Shown here piece by piece: positions 21,015-31,565 of a stretch of 64,000 bases of DNA. The stretch comes from Filobasidium wieringae (taxonomy: Eukaryota; Basidiomycota; Tremellomycetes; Filobasidiales; Filobasidiaceae), in NCBI GenBank assembly GCA_001600055.1, contig BCIV01000003.1, forward strand, positions 129,162 through 193,161. The letters are read 5' to 3'. Positions within the stretch are counted from its first letter, which is position 1, and each line of letters starts with the position of its first letter. The notes beneath the pieces are model-generated. The model worked only from the letters and a program-made list of their open reading frames with translations. It was not told the DNA's origin and made no database searches. The position numbers and the translations under genes were made by a program.

Positions 21015-24000
21015 CTACTCCCAAACCTTTGTGGATGGACCGATCTGTAGAATCGCCATTCGAGCTTGCTCTTCCCACGACTCCCCTCGACTCGAAGGGG
21101 CATGCATCGTTCTTGTCTTTGGGCTCTCGGCTGAGACTGAGCTCAAGGCGACCGGCATTTTATATGGCGTATGATCGATGAGCGTCGAATGTTCCGCTGA
21201 CAAACGATCTACGAACTCTTCCGGCTGTCCATCCGCGTTATGAAATCAGCAAGAGTCGCTCAAGCTCGATATCGATGCTCACCGCATCCTCTCGCCATTC
21301 GAAGCATAGCATCAATAGATAGATAATAGCTCGTTGGAAAGCGGGGAGATCTTGGACGTGCTGGGCGCCGGTCATCGGCTCTATACTGTTTAAAGCACTA
21401 GAACAACAGAATCAGGCTTGAGCATCCAAATTAACTCGCGCTGCGACTAGGTGGTCGTACTCATAATAGCGGTAGGCCCTCCACATTCCTTCTTCTGGTT
21501 CGAATTCACATTCCTGCAACGATTTTTGCTTTTCTTCTTCGTCAAATTCTTGCGCTTGAAACATTATTTCCTGGAAATGCTGACAGCTTATACCCGCCAG
21601 TTGCAACGCGCGATCAACGTCGCGATGGAACATCACAAGTTCGGTTGTGATTTGTAATTTCTTGGACACCATCCCAAGAACTCTTGGGAAGACGCTGTAT
21701 TGAGTGCTGGATACGGGTAGTGCTGAAGATGGACGAGGCGGTATATCGACGGTCCCCTCTGGTTCAGGATCAATCATTCGGCCCTTTCCTTTCGCTGGTA
21801 ACGAGCTTGGTGTAAGGGGTGGCGTCACGAGCGACTATCAAGCCAATATCAGTACTTTAGGTGTTTCCATTCGAGTCCATACATACCTGTTCTGGTAGAG
21901 TGTCGCAGCTTGAGCTGGGAGAGCCTTGTGGCTCTGAGCCAAAGTCGGGCGTCTCGCACGCGCGGGTTTCCCAAGAATCTGTTGATGCTGAAGTAACGGT
22001 CCTTCCGTTATGCGCTGGGCAGTAACCAAGAGGTATCGCGCAGTGTACCTGATAGCTTCCATGCAATGCAAGGAGTGTAGTCTGCTCTGACTAAGCACCT
22101 GTTTCAGCTTACTGATGCCGAGGTGTAAGATCGTTGGAATTTACCTCGCCCGGCATTCTTCCCGTAGCCATTTGGATCATTCCCAGCAGTAACGCCTGTA
22201 ACGTATTAGTCTCGGCCAATTTCCGTCTGAACGTCACTTTATACCATCTAAAAATTTCGATTGGATTTGGTAATTTAACCCTCCCATGTGTACCCTCGCC
22301 GAACTCACGAGTAAATTTCATGATCAGTATAGTGAGTCTGTCGAAGCGGACCCTCTTGAGCTTCCATCATGATACTAAGGATAGCCGAATTGAAATCGAC
22401 GCCGGCAGCATTTATAACCCTCTGTAAGGCCGAGTGATGGATGATTCTCTCTGGTATAGGCTCCTTTAACTTATTGGCCAGGAGGTGAACGATGTGACGA
22501 AAATCAATGGTTTTGGTAACAGGAGAGGTTGAGGGGAGCTCGAATCCGACCGAATTAATTGATTCCTCGTCGTTGTTCTGCAATGTATCCAAAATTATCA
22601 GGCATGCCAAGGAATCTACATATGAACAAGAATGTCTACCTCCGGCACGGGCAGAATAGTATCAACCCGAAGACCGCTTTCACATGTGGTAGGTAGAGCT
22701 GAACTGTCATCTTCGGACAGTCCCAATATATTCTGGTAAGTGAATGAATTCAACCTTCAATTCGAGGAATAACAGGTGTCGTGGATAATCGTCGTACCTG
22801 GCCATCAATGTGTGCTTTTGTTACATTGTCCTCCCCCGTGAGCAATGACCAAACCGACTTTTCCTCCCCTTGGCGAATCAGGTTCGCAGCTTCTAAAGCC
22901 TTAGCGTTGCCATCCGCAATCGTTGCCAGCTCTTCGCTCTCTTCCCCCTCATCCACAAGTCCCTCAAATTCCCATCCCTCCCAGCTCTTAGCAGCAGAGA
23001 CCGGATCGTAGTTCTGCAGATTATCCCAAGCGTTATCGTCATATTCCTCTTTCGATGCCTCGGTTAATCGGGACGCTGCAGTGCGTTCCTTCCAGCTCCC
23101 AAGAGACCGAACGGTAGCGTCGCTGGAACTAGAGCGGGACATGGTCCTGACCCGCTCATGTTCCCTCTCCTGAAACCAACCCCTATTTTGTTCCCCCTTG
23201 ATAGCTTCTAACCTGTTCTTCGCGGTAGTACTATCTCCTCGTTCAGTATGCTGGATAACCACCTGTCGCTGTGGTAGATCAGACCCGTATCCTACCGGAA
23301 CCCAAGCAGACCGAATGGATGTCGTGTATCTTTTCGTTAGGGAAGATATGATGCTAGTCAAGGAGGACGTGCGATGTCTGATCTTTTGTTCGGTTTGAAT
23401 TTGATCGGTAGAAGGAGAGTAGATAGCTGGAAGGGACGTCGAGGGGCCTAGTGGTCGAGTTTTCAAAGCCGAACTGGATCCAGGTCGAGTGTGGGAAGAA
23501 GGTACCGTCATTAAGTCGTCTTGTGAATCTGATTTGTCCTGCTCCTCCGATCGTCGCTCTTCCTCTTCCTTGACCTCTTTGCTATCTTCGAACGATAAGA
23601 CTTCCGGTAGACTCTTCTTCTGGAACCCTAAATCGATATTTCCAGGCGATCCTAACTGGAGGTCAGATAGAATCAAGGGGGATGTTTCTTTTTTCCTCTT
23701 CAAACTGCCGAGGTCTTCGTAAGGTGCGGGAGTGGGAGTGCGGTGGGATAAATTCGTCTGCGATCCCTGTATCGATTCAGGTCCAGAAATACGAGGAAGT
23801 TCGATGCTTTTGCTACTTTTCTTTTTGGGAACCACATTCTCCTTCTCCTTCTTCTCGACCGCTTCCGCTTTTCCTGTCTTTCTACCGGTAGTAATGCCGA
23901 CAGGGACTACCCCAAACTCGAGGCCTAGACAAACGCCCGCTTCGACCCTCAACCCTTTCCTTTGCCTATCGCTCTTTTGTGTCGAAAACGGGGTATACTT

Positions 24001-24180
24001 CCCCATGTAGGAGTCGTACCCAGATCCAGGACGAGGTGGGGAGGCATAAGGACGTTCGGGGGAAGGAGTGGGCGAACGTGATGGAGATGATCGACTACGG
24101 GTCAATGTAACACCGAGAGGAGAAGAGGGTGGCGGGGAAAGGTTCTCGTCTGGTGATGACAATGGCGAGTTTGATTCCAT
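21015..24180 (-). CDS. Large protein of unknown function
   Basis: Eight minus-strand exons (24180-22798, 22732-22640, 22577-22309, 22247-22145, 22090-21887, 21834-21461, 21397-21283, 21224-21015) give 916 residues with the frame intact at every junction. The family is not recognised. Residues 1-460 are disordered: Ser/Pro-rich at the start (SRSPTPSPERPYASPPR), then Lys/Glu-rich. Later exons encode a more ordered, helical part with HIVHLLANKLKEPIPERII, WYKVTFRRKLAETNTLQALL and IIYLLMLCFEWRED. No signal peptide or membrane span is evident. The order-disorder layout would suit a scaffold or regulator, but no function can be given. The last two exons depend on a 63-nt and a 58-nt intron; without them the protein would stop at 21412. 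Confidence 0.7.
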
Positions 24181-25230
24181 TGTCGGTCGAGAGAGGTCTT
24201 ATTTTGAAATCAGGTGCAGCTGTAGATATAGGATGACGGGGCAGCAGCTGAAGTAAGGTTGTGTAGTTCATGAGAGTACGCCTGACTTACTAGTCACTAG
24301 CCTATCTTGAACAACTTCTAAACAATACTCGATGTGCTTGAACACTGTGCTTTGACAGTGTTGTATATGATGTTGTCCGATGACGATTTAACTAGGAGTG
24401 ATTTGATTGCGCCCGGCTAGCGGGTTACCTTGATCAATTCAGGTGTCGATGCGGGTACCGATGAGTTTAAGAGAGTATGTGTATGGCAGTCGCAGACTAT
24501 AAGCTGGACAAGGCAGAATCGTTGAGAATGTTAAGAGTTATGCTCAGGCGTTGCAAGATCCTTGCTTGTTGCTTCTTGAGAATCCTCAAGTACGATTTTC
24601 GATCGTAAAAGAACGCGTCTCTGATGATCAAACTGATCGCTGAGACCTGAGATCTGAGACACCTGGCCTCGACATCTGAAAAACGGAGTATTTTCCATCG
24701 TATTTTGTAGAATCGCTTCAGCTCCCAATCGCTCCTCATCATGACCACCACTGACCCATCCATGCCTTCCTTACCTCTGGCCTCTCTGCGTCTCACACCT
24801 GAAACACCTACAGCCGCCATAGATTACGCCTGCAGAATTAGCATCCGATCGGCTGATCCCGCCGCATCACGTAATCTCTGAGCGTTATCGGTGCCGTTCG
24901 CCGCAGGAGCTGATCAGTTGACTGATTATGACTGATTAGACCGGATCAAGGGGGTCCTGTAGGTCAACGCTCTGACCACGAGGTAGACTTGAGCTTGCTG
25001 TTGGTACTTGGAATATCCTATGCTGAATTGCCAACCGCATTCATCGATCTAACAACCCGGCCTCACAGGGGCGACCACTATTCACAAGTCACACCGGCCT
25101 ACACAGCCTTTCTCGAGTCATCAAACCGCCCCTCTACTACGAATCAACTCAACTTCCTCCTTTACACCCTCTACATTACCTTTTGAATCCTGACTAGCAC
25201 CTGAGCACATAAGATTCAAACCACTCGATA
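24181..25230. other. Divergent intergenic region
   Basis: 1.05 kb between the start codons of the 916-aa protein gene and the Yippee gene. It must hold both promoters. A minus-strand open frame at 24497-24820 has no similarity or splice support. No RNA gene seen. Confidence 0.5.
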
Positions 25231-25944
25231 ATGGGCAAGACCTATCGCATCTACCTAGACGGAAGGAGAGTCTACGGCTGTGAAAAGTGCAAGAACCATT
25301 TGACCCTGGTCGAATGTCTGATCAGCAAGGTAAGAAAATTCCTCTCACGCCTTTGTATGGAGGTGGATGAAGTTGGCTGATACGATTCTCGTTTGGTTTC
25401 TTGGGGTATGACAGCAATTCACGGGGAAATACGGGAAAGCATTCTTGTTCGACTTGGTGTACGTGTCCAGTAGTCTATCTCCCATGCTCTTCTAATCTAA
25501 CTTTACCTCTTCCTTTCCCTTCTTGTGTTCTCTATGTTTTGGCTTCTTCCCCTTCCCTCGGTCAATGACACTCACTTGTTCAATCTATACTCCGCGCCGA
25601 ACAGCGTCAACGTGAAACTGGGCGAACCTCAGGCAAGGACTATGACCACCGGTCTTCACCTTGTCAGAGACGTTTCCTGTGTCAAATGTGATCAGGTCGT
25701 GGGGTGGAAATACGTAAGTGGCAGTCTGCATTGTTGGAATTGGGTTCAAACTGAACGAAACTGATCGAGTTTGATGCCTATTTCGAATCCTGTCATTCTG
25801 ATTTCCATAATCGACCACCACTCGGTTTCATTCGCATCTTCCTCGTCGACATGCGGGATGGACCAGGATAAAGCCTTCGTCCCTGATCAGAAATACAAGG
25901 AAGGCAAATTCATCCTGGAGAAGAACCTCTTATGCGACGTCTAG
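25231..25944 (+). CDS. Yippee-like zinc-binding protein
   Basis: Small conserved eukaryotic protein with a beta-tent fold holding one zinc ion; the yeast relative is Moh1, a GID ubiquitin-ligase-linked protein, but biochemical activity is poorly known. Exons 25231-25329, 25415-25458, 25605-25713 and 25867-25944 give 109 residues, the usual size. The two zinc-binding pairs are CEKC (near residue 18) and CVKC (near residue 71). Family segments KAFLFDLVVNVKLGE, GLHLVRDVSC, VVGWKYDKAF and QKYKEGKFILE are all present. The first segment is built over the second intron. Confidence 0.93.
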
Positions 25945-27132
25945 ACCCCCTCTTCTCTTAACCTTGATTGACTGAGGTGAGTCCGAGATACAACCGAGCT
26001 TTTAAGGGTATGATTGAACTCCTATCAAGTTCTAGGAGGAACGCCAAGGAGAATTACCTCCCGACGGCCCTCTACCTCACTTTTAATCGCCCGGCTTCCC
26101 GTTGACCTACCGCAAGTCCCGGGCGCCGATCTGTAGCCCTCCAACCTCTCCGTGTGTCTTTCTAGTGTAATCGTATGTAGTAGCGTACGGTCCTTTTGCT
26201 TGTGTTCTTTACGTTCTCTTGGATCTCTTGGTGTCTCGACTGCGCCTTTCTATCGGGTTTGTATCTCCGTTCTGATTTCTTATGCTTGCTCTGGTTGCTG
26301 GTGGATTGTGTTTGAATTTGTAACTGATAAGCGATGATGAATAAGCGGATGAGCTATAAGCGATGAATCGTGTCGCATCTCGGAGCTAGCTAGAAAGCTA
26401 GAAAGGACTGAGGTGGTACGATGAATGGTGACTGGATGAAACGCGATCCTTTCCGATCCCAGCCTGCTGAAGCTGCTGACGTGCTAAACGTGCTGATCGA
26501 TCCGACGGGATTATCGAACGCACGGGCCAAGGAAATCACGTTTCAAAGCTCAAGCTCGTGGAATCTGGAATCTGGCTGCCGATGATTCTGTTCCGTAGGA
26601 ATCAGTTCTGACCGATCGTTGGTATCCGGCAGCCGCGCGTGCGTACTCAACGGCTCGACGAACGCCTTTTCAGGTCCATCAGAAGGAGCGTAGGGAAGGG
26701 GGAAGCAGGGAGAGGTGGAGGAGCGGGCTGGTGGACGGGGCAAGCCGGAGGGAACGATACTTGCTGATCGCGCGCTTGGGGAAGGCCGTGTGTTGTTTAT
26801 TTGTTTTTGCAGCCAGGCGCGAGAAAAAGGTGGTTCGATCTCTCTACGAGAACAAGAAACAGGTCGGCTCGTCCAATTGTCGCCATCGCAATAGATCAGG
26901 TCAGGTCAGGAAAGGTAGAAGCTGCAGCAGTGGCTACCGAGTAGTCAGTTCAGAGTGATAGTAGAGTGATCAAATACCTACACACACACAACAACAAGAT
27001 ATCGACATCACACAACACACTCGCTAAAACTTACCAGAGAGCGAAACACGAGACTCGTCAATTACAAATCAAATCATCAAACATCACCTAGCATTCTTCT
27101 ACCACCTCGAAATCAAAATCATCAACCTCACA
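25945..27132. other. Intergenic: Yippee 3' flank and ERG5 promoter
   Basis: 1.19 kb. The right end (about 26970-27132) is A/C-rich, with a (CA)n tract near 26981-26991, and looks like the ERG5 leader. I searched by eye for a sterol-response-like element (TCACNCCAC) and did not find a convincing one. Confidence 0.5.
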
Positions 27133-29260
27133 ATGGCAGGAATCATCTCCCAACCCGCCTCCCTCGCTTCATCCACCTCCAACCCTCTCTCTCTCCTCCC
27201 CCTTCCTAGCGTAGTAGCCGACTCTCTGGCTAAATTCGGAATCTTCCAGTTTGCCGGGAATGGCAAGCAAGCTCTCGGTCGATTGTTGTTCGGATTTGGC
27301 AAAGAGGGATGGGTCAGTAAACAAGTTCTGGGTACTGTCTTGGTCCTCGTAGCTTCCTTGCTGGTCCTGGAACAAGTAAGTCTCACTGTTCTCTTCCCTT
27401 GCTCTCTTCTCTTTCTGACCCGATTAATCTTGCCTTTTGATCGATAGCTGGTATACCGAGCGAAAAAGGCTCATCTCCCAGGAGCCAAATGGACCATCCC
27501 CATCATCGGTAAATTCGCCGATTCGATGGATCCCTCTTTGGATGGTTACAAGCGACAATGGGCTAGTGGTGCTTTGAGCGTTACCAGTGTCTTCAACATG
27601 TATGTCAAGTGTCCAACGAGCAGAGGAAGATGGCGGGGAGCTGATCTCGTTTTCGCTCCGATCCTCTGTTTGATCTCGATCCTGTAGCTTCATCGTCATT
27701 GCCTCATCGAACGAACATTCAAGGAAAATCCTGAATTCCCCTACTCATGCTGAACCTTGTTTGACCTCTTCTGCTAAACCTATCCTTTTGAAGGAGAACT
27801 GGTTAGTCCTGTCTTCGCAGAAACGTCTTTGCGGAGCGACGCGCTGATCCGATCCGATCTGCTCTACTTTTGCTCGCGCTTACAGGGTCTTCTTGCACGG
27901 AAAGGTCCACGCAGATTACCGAAAGGCCCTCAACGTCCTCTTCACCAAGAAAGCCCTATCCATCTACCTCCCCATTCAAGAAAAGATTTACCGTAAATAC
28001 TTCAAATCCTGGTTGGCCGATCCAGCACCTGCCGCCAAGCCTTACATGATGCAGATGAGAGACCTTAACATGGAGACGTCTTTGAGGGTTTTCGTCGGGG
28101 ACCACGTTTCTGAAAACGCCGCTCAGGAGATCTCGGACAAGTACTGGTTGATCACCCTAGCTTTGCAATTGGTCAACTTCCCCTTGGCTATCCCAGGAAC
28201 CAATGTCTACAACGCCATTCAGGCGAGGAAGATCGCTATGAAGCACCTCACTGCTGCCGCTGCCTCCTCCAAGGTCTCCATGGCGAGGGGTGACGAACCC
28301 TCTTGTCTCCTCGACGCGTGGATCAGTGAGATGATCTCCGCTCGTCAGGGTGCCGGGGAGGACGAGCAGCGTAAAGTCTTGAGCAGGGAATACACCGATC
28401 ACGAGATCGCCATGGTCGTCCTCTCCTTCTTGTTCGCTTCCCAGGATGCTATGACTTCTGCCATCGTTTACCTTTTCCAGCACATGGCTGATCACCCGGA
28501 GATTTTGGAGAAGGTCAGGGAGGAGCAGTACAGGATCCGAGGGGGAGATGTGGATGCGCCTACTACGTTGGAGATGGTCGATGATATGGTTTACACCAGG
28601 GCTTGTGTGAAGGAGTCTTTGCGTTTGGTTCCTCCTGTTATCATGGTCAGTTTGCCGTCCTGTTCCTCTTTAGCCGAGCGATTCTTGCTGAACATGAACG
28701 ATTGCGTGTCCGATAGGTCCCTTACAAAGCCAAGAAACCTTTCAAAATCTCCGAGGACTACACTGTCCCCACCGGAACCATGGTCATTCCCTCCTTCTGG
28801 GACTCTACTCACGATTCGACTGCCTACCCTGAACCGGAAAAGTTCTTGCCTGAACGTTGGTTGCCCACCGAGATGGGTGAACAGCCTTTGGCGGACAAGT
28901 ATCCTCAGAACTACATGGTCTGGGGTAGCGGACCTCACAAGGTGAGTCTTTCGAGTGTGTGCGCGTTCGGAAAGGATAGGAGACTGATCGGATCGATTCG
29001 AATCTGTTCAGTGTATCGGCGTGCAATACGCCTCCATGCATTTGGCCGCTGTCATCGGTAGCGCTTCCGTTACCATGGACTGGGAGCATGAGCGAACTCC
29101 TCAATCCGATGAGACTCAGTAAGTCGCTTAGCTACTCGTTTTTGATGAGGAACTATCCGCTGATTGTCGGCCCGTTTCGCGAATTCAAAGAGTCCTTTGT
29201 ACCCTTTTCCCCAAGGACGGACTTCGTCTGAAATTCACCCCCCGCGCTCCTCCGTCCTGA
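27133..29260 (+). CDS. ERG5: Sterol C-22 desaturase, cytochrome P450 CYP61
   Basis: Introduces the C22-C23 double bond late in ergosterol synthesis at the endoplasmic reticulum. Exons 27133-27375, 27448-27599, 27688-27801, 27886-28645, 28717-28941, 29012-29118 and 29191-29260 give 556 residues. A hydrophobic anchor, LGTVLVLVASLLVLEQ, ends at residue 81. The CYP61 signature KENWVFLHGKVHADYRKALN is clear and separates it from CYP51. The I-helix carries FASQDAMTSA and the K-helix KESLR. The heme-binding loop WGSGPHKCIG holds the cysteine ligand and is built across the 28941/29012 junction. Its first position is Trp where most P450s have Phe. Neighbours are unrelated to sterol synthesis. Confidence 0.93.
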
Positions 29261-30084
29261 ACGAGAATCCAGCGGTAGCATCGTTCAAGCGAAGTAGGAT
29301 CGCGTAGATCAATCCTCAATAGACATCCATCATTCACACAATTACGTTCGGACCCGGGTTCACATAGTCACCCGAGCCTCCACCTCTTTAATCGTCATCA
29401 CCTCGCTCGTCGTCAGCATTCTCGCTCGCATCGTATCCTTGTCGAGAAATCTTCTTCGACGAGATACCCAACCCCACCCACTTAGTTCTCGTCCTTCTTA
29501 TTTGTTTTTGTCTGTCTCGTCTTTGCCTGTGTTATTATGGATATTTGGGAACATTTCCTCTCACCACCATGACTTGTCTCCCTGTCAGGATCGAGGGGCG
29601 TTGACAAGAGAAATTCAAGGGATCTTCGACGATTCAACTTGTCTTCTTTTCCTTGCCTCTGTTCTTGCTTTCATCCTTTGATGCTAGGCTCGGCCAAGCG
29701 TGCGCAGTCCGTTTACTGATCGCCTGCTAACCCAGTCGTTCGAGATCCGTCGGAAGTCGACGATTCGAAGTTGAGGTCAATCGAGGCTGCGATGAAAGGC
29801 ATGAGGTGATACTCGGTAGGCGGTTCACGGGAATACCTATCGTTAGCGCGGGACTGCAGAATCGGAAGTAAACGTTGTAAACTTCGGAGAGTCACGGATG
29901 TATGTATGCAAGTCATATCGCATGGTTATGGCACAGGTGACACAGGTTTTCTCACATTCATCATCGTCCATCACTACGGCGACAAGGCTATCGCCCATAC
30001 ATATAGCTCAACCATGACTTATGGTTCGTCTTCCGAAGCTCGCTGACATGATCGCTTGAGTATTCCGCCCCCAAATCTCAGCTG
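29261..30084. other. Intergenic: ERG5 3' flank and promoter of the next gene
   Basis: 824 bases between two plus-strand genes. T-rich and hydrophobic-coding open frames near 29439-29681 look like 3' UTR, not a gene. No other feature seen. Confidence 0.5.
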
Positions 30085-31240
30085 ATGACAAGAACACTTC
30101 TTCCATCGACAATGAACCCCTGGACAAGCCATTGCCCCATGCGGGCAGCTTTGGCTTCAATCGTATCAGACGTGCTATCTCCTATTGAAGGACGAAGGAG
30201 GAGCCAGAAAGGGTTGCCAGACGTGGTCGATGGATTTTGGGTGGTCGCTTTGGGATTAAGGCGAGTACATCTGATCTGCTCACATGCACGACATATCTGA
30301 CCGTGACCTCCTTCTCATAATCAGGTGCTGCTACTTGCTAGAAACAGTACAGTTGGAGGAAGACCAGTGTACGCAGTTGACAAAACGGTTCGGAGACGTA
30401 CGTTCTGCCGATTCCCTTACCTCTCTTGCCCTTACTTACACAGCTGCTTCTATTCATAGCACCCACTTCTTGGTCAACTATCCGTTCTCTATGAATACAC
30501 GACCACCTCTGCTTTCGCGATCAACACCGATTGTTTCCTGAAACGCATGGGAGCGCCTCTATCCCCTGATCTGGAGGATGGTAGCAAGCTGCAGATACAT
30601 GTACCCGAGGACATGGCGGAGATGTGGGTGGATGTTACTTCGCCTGTTCCAAGAGGAGTAAGTCCCACATTCGCTAGCCGTAACGCATGATAGTGAAGCT
30701 CATCACACCTCCGATATAGCGGTTCGCTGACCTTCCCGACCACGCCTTACAATTCGTAATGGACGTAGGGGAACAAGTCATGTGTCCGCATACGGAACAT
30801 ATTCGCCTAACGCTAGAACGGGACGAGCAGTTCGTTGATGTTGCAGGGGGATTGCTGGAGTACCCTATCATCTACTTCTTCGACCCGGACGCCGATACTG
30901 AAAGAGTCAATCTGGATGGAGCGCCATTGGTCTTAGTTAAGACCTGGATATCGTTCCAGGGAGAGAAAATGTATGTTTCGGTCGGTGAAACTTCAGAGCT
31001 TTTACTGACATTACATCTCGCTTTTGAAGGTACAACCTCTTATCCTTCACCTACCCTACTGCTCTCCGAGAAGTAGAGGACCATATCCCTTTCTTGGACA
31101 ATCTTCCAGACCGGTTGGTCAGGCAGTACTCGAAACGCCTTCGCAAGGCGATCGAAGCGGGTCATCTGATAGATAATCTGAGGGAACTCAAGGTGGAGGT
31201 GACATTGGAGACGGTCGTGCTGGATAGGGTCGTTCTTTGA
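30085..31240 (+). CDS. Conserved-looking protein of unknown function
   Basis: Five exons (30085-30260, 30325-30397, 30460-30657, 30720-30970, 31030-31240) give 302 residues, and all junctions keep the frame. The first intron begins GC, not GT (AG|GCGAGT), which is needed to join LGLR to CCYLLETVQ. I do not recognise the family. Ordered segments include FWVVALGLRCCYLLETVQL, GQLSVLYEYTTTSAFAINTD, LLEYPIIYFFDPDAD and MYNLLSFTYPTAL. The C-terminus, with FLDNLPDRLVRQYSKRL and VEVTLETVVLDRVVL, is amphipathic. There is no signal peptide or membrane span. The alternating beta/alpha pattern suggests a globular soluble domain. The start could also be the Met nine codons downstream at 30112. Confidence 0.7.
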
Positions 31241-31565
31241 GGAAGGAGAAACTCGCAGTTTGGGCTTGTTGGGCTGTTGTACTTTCCGGGTTTTAGGGGT
31301 TCATGCGGATATACCATTTCGTTCAGCTCTGGGAGCTTTGAAGACCTTGAAGAACTTGGTGATCCTATATGCCTGTTTTTACCCTGCTGCTACATGCGGA
31401 ACTTGCTAATCTCGCTCAGATCCGACCGAACACGCGGTGAGATTGGGCCAAGTTCATCAACACATTATCCAAAATACCAAGCTGCGCAGATACAACCTCA
31501 TCTGGCTACTTTGCAAGATCCTCTTCAGTCTCAAGAGGAGATAGGGACGATTATTTTCGCCGCAG
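31241..31565. other. Intergenic: promoter of the dipeptidyl aminopeptidase gene
   Basis: 325 bases between two plus-strand genes. No recognisable element beyond ordinary mixed-composition sequence. Confidence 0.5.

Noticed and set aside
24497..24820. 107-codon minus-strand open frame between the 916-aa gene and the Yippee gene
   Set aside because: No recognisable motif, lies in a divergent promoter region, and has no splice partner.
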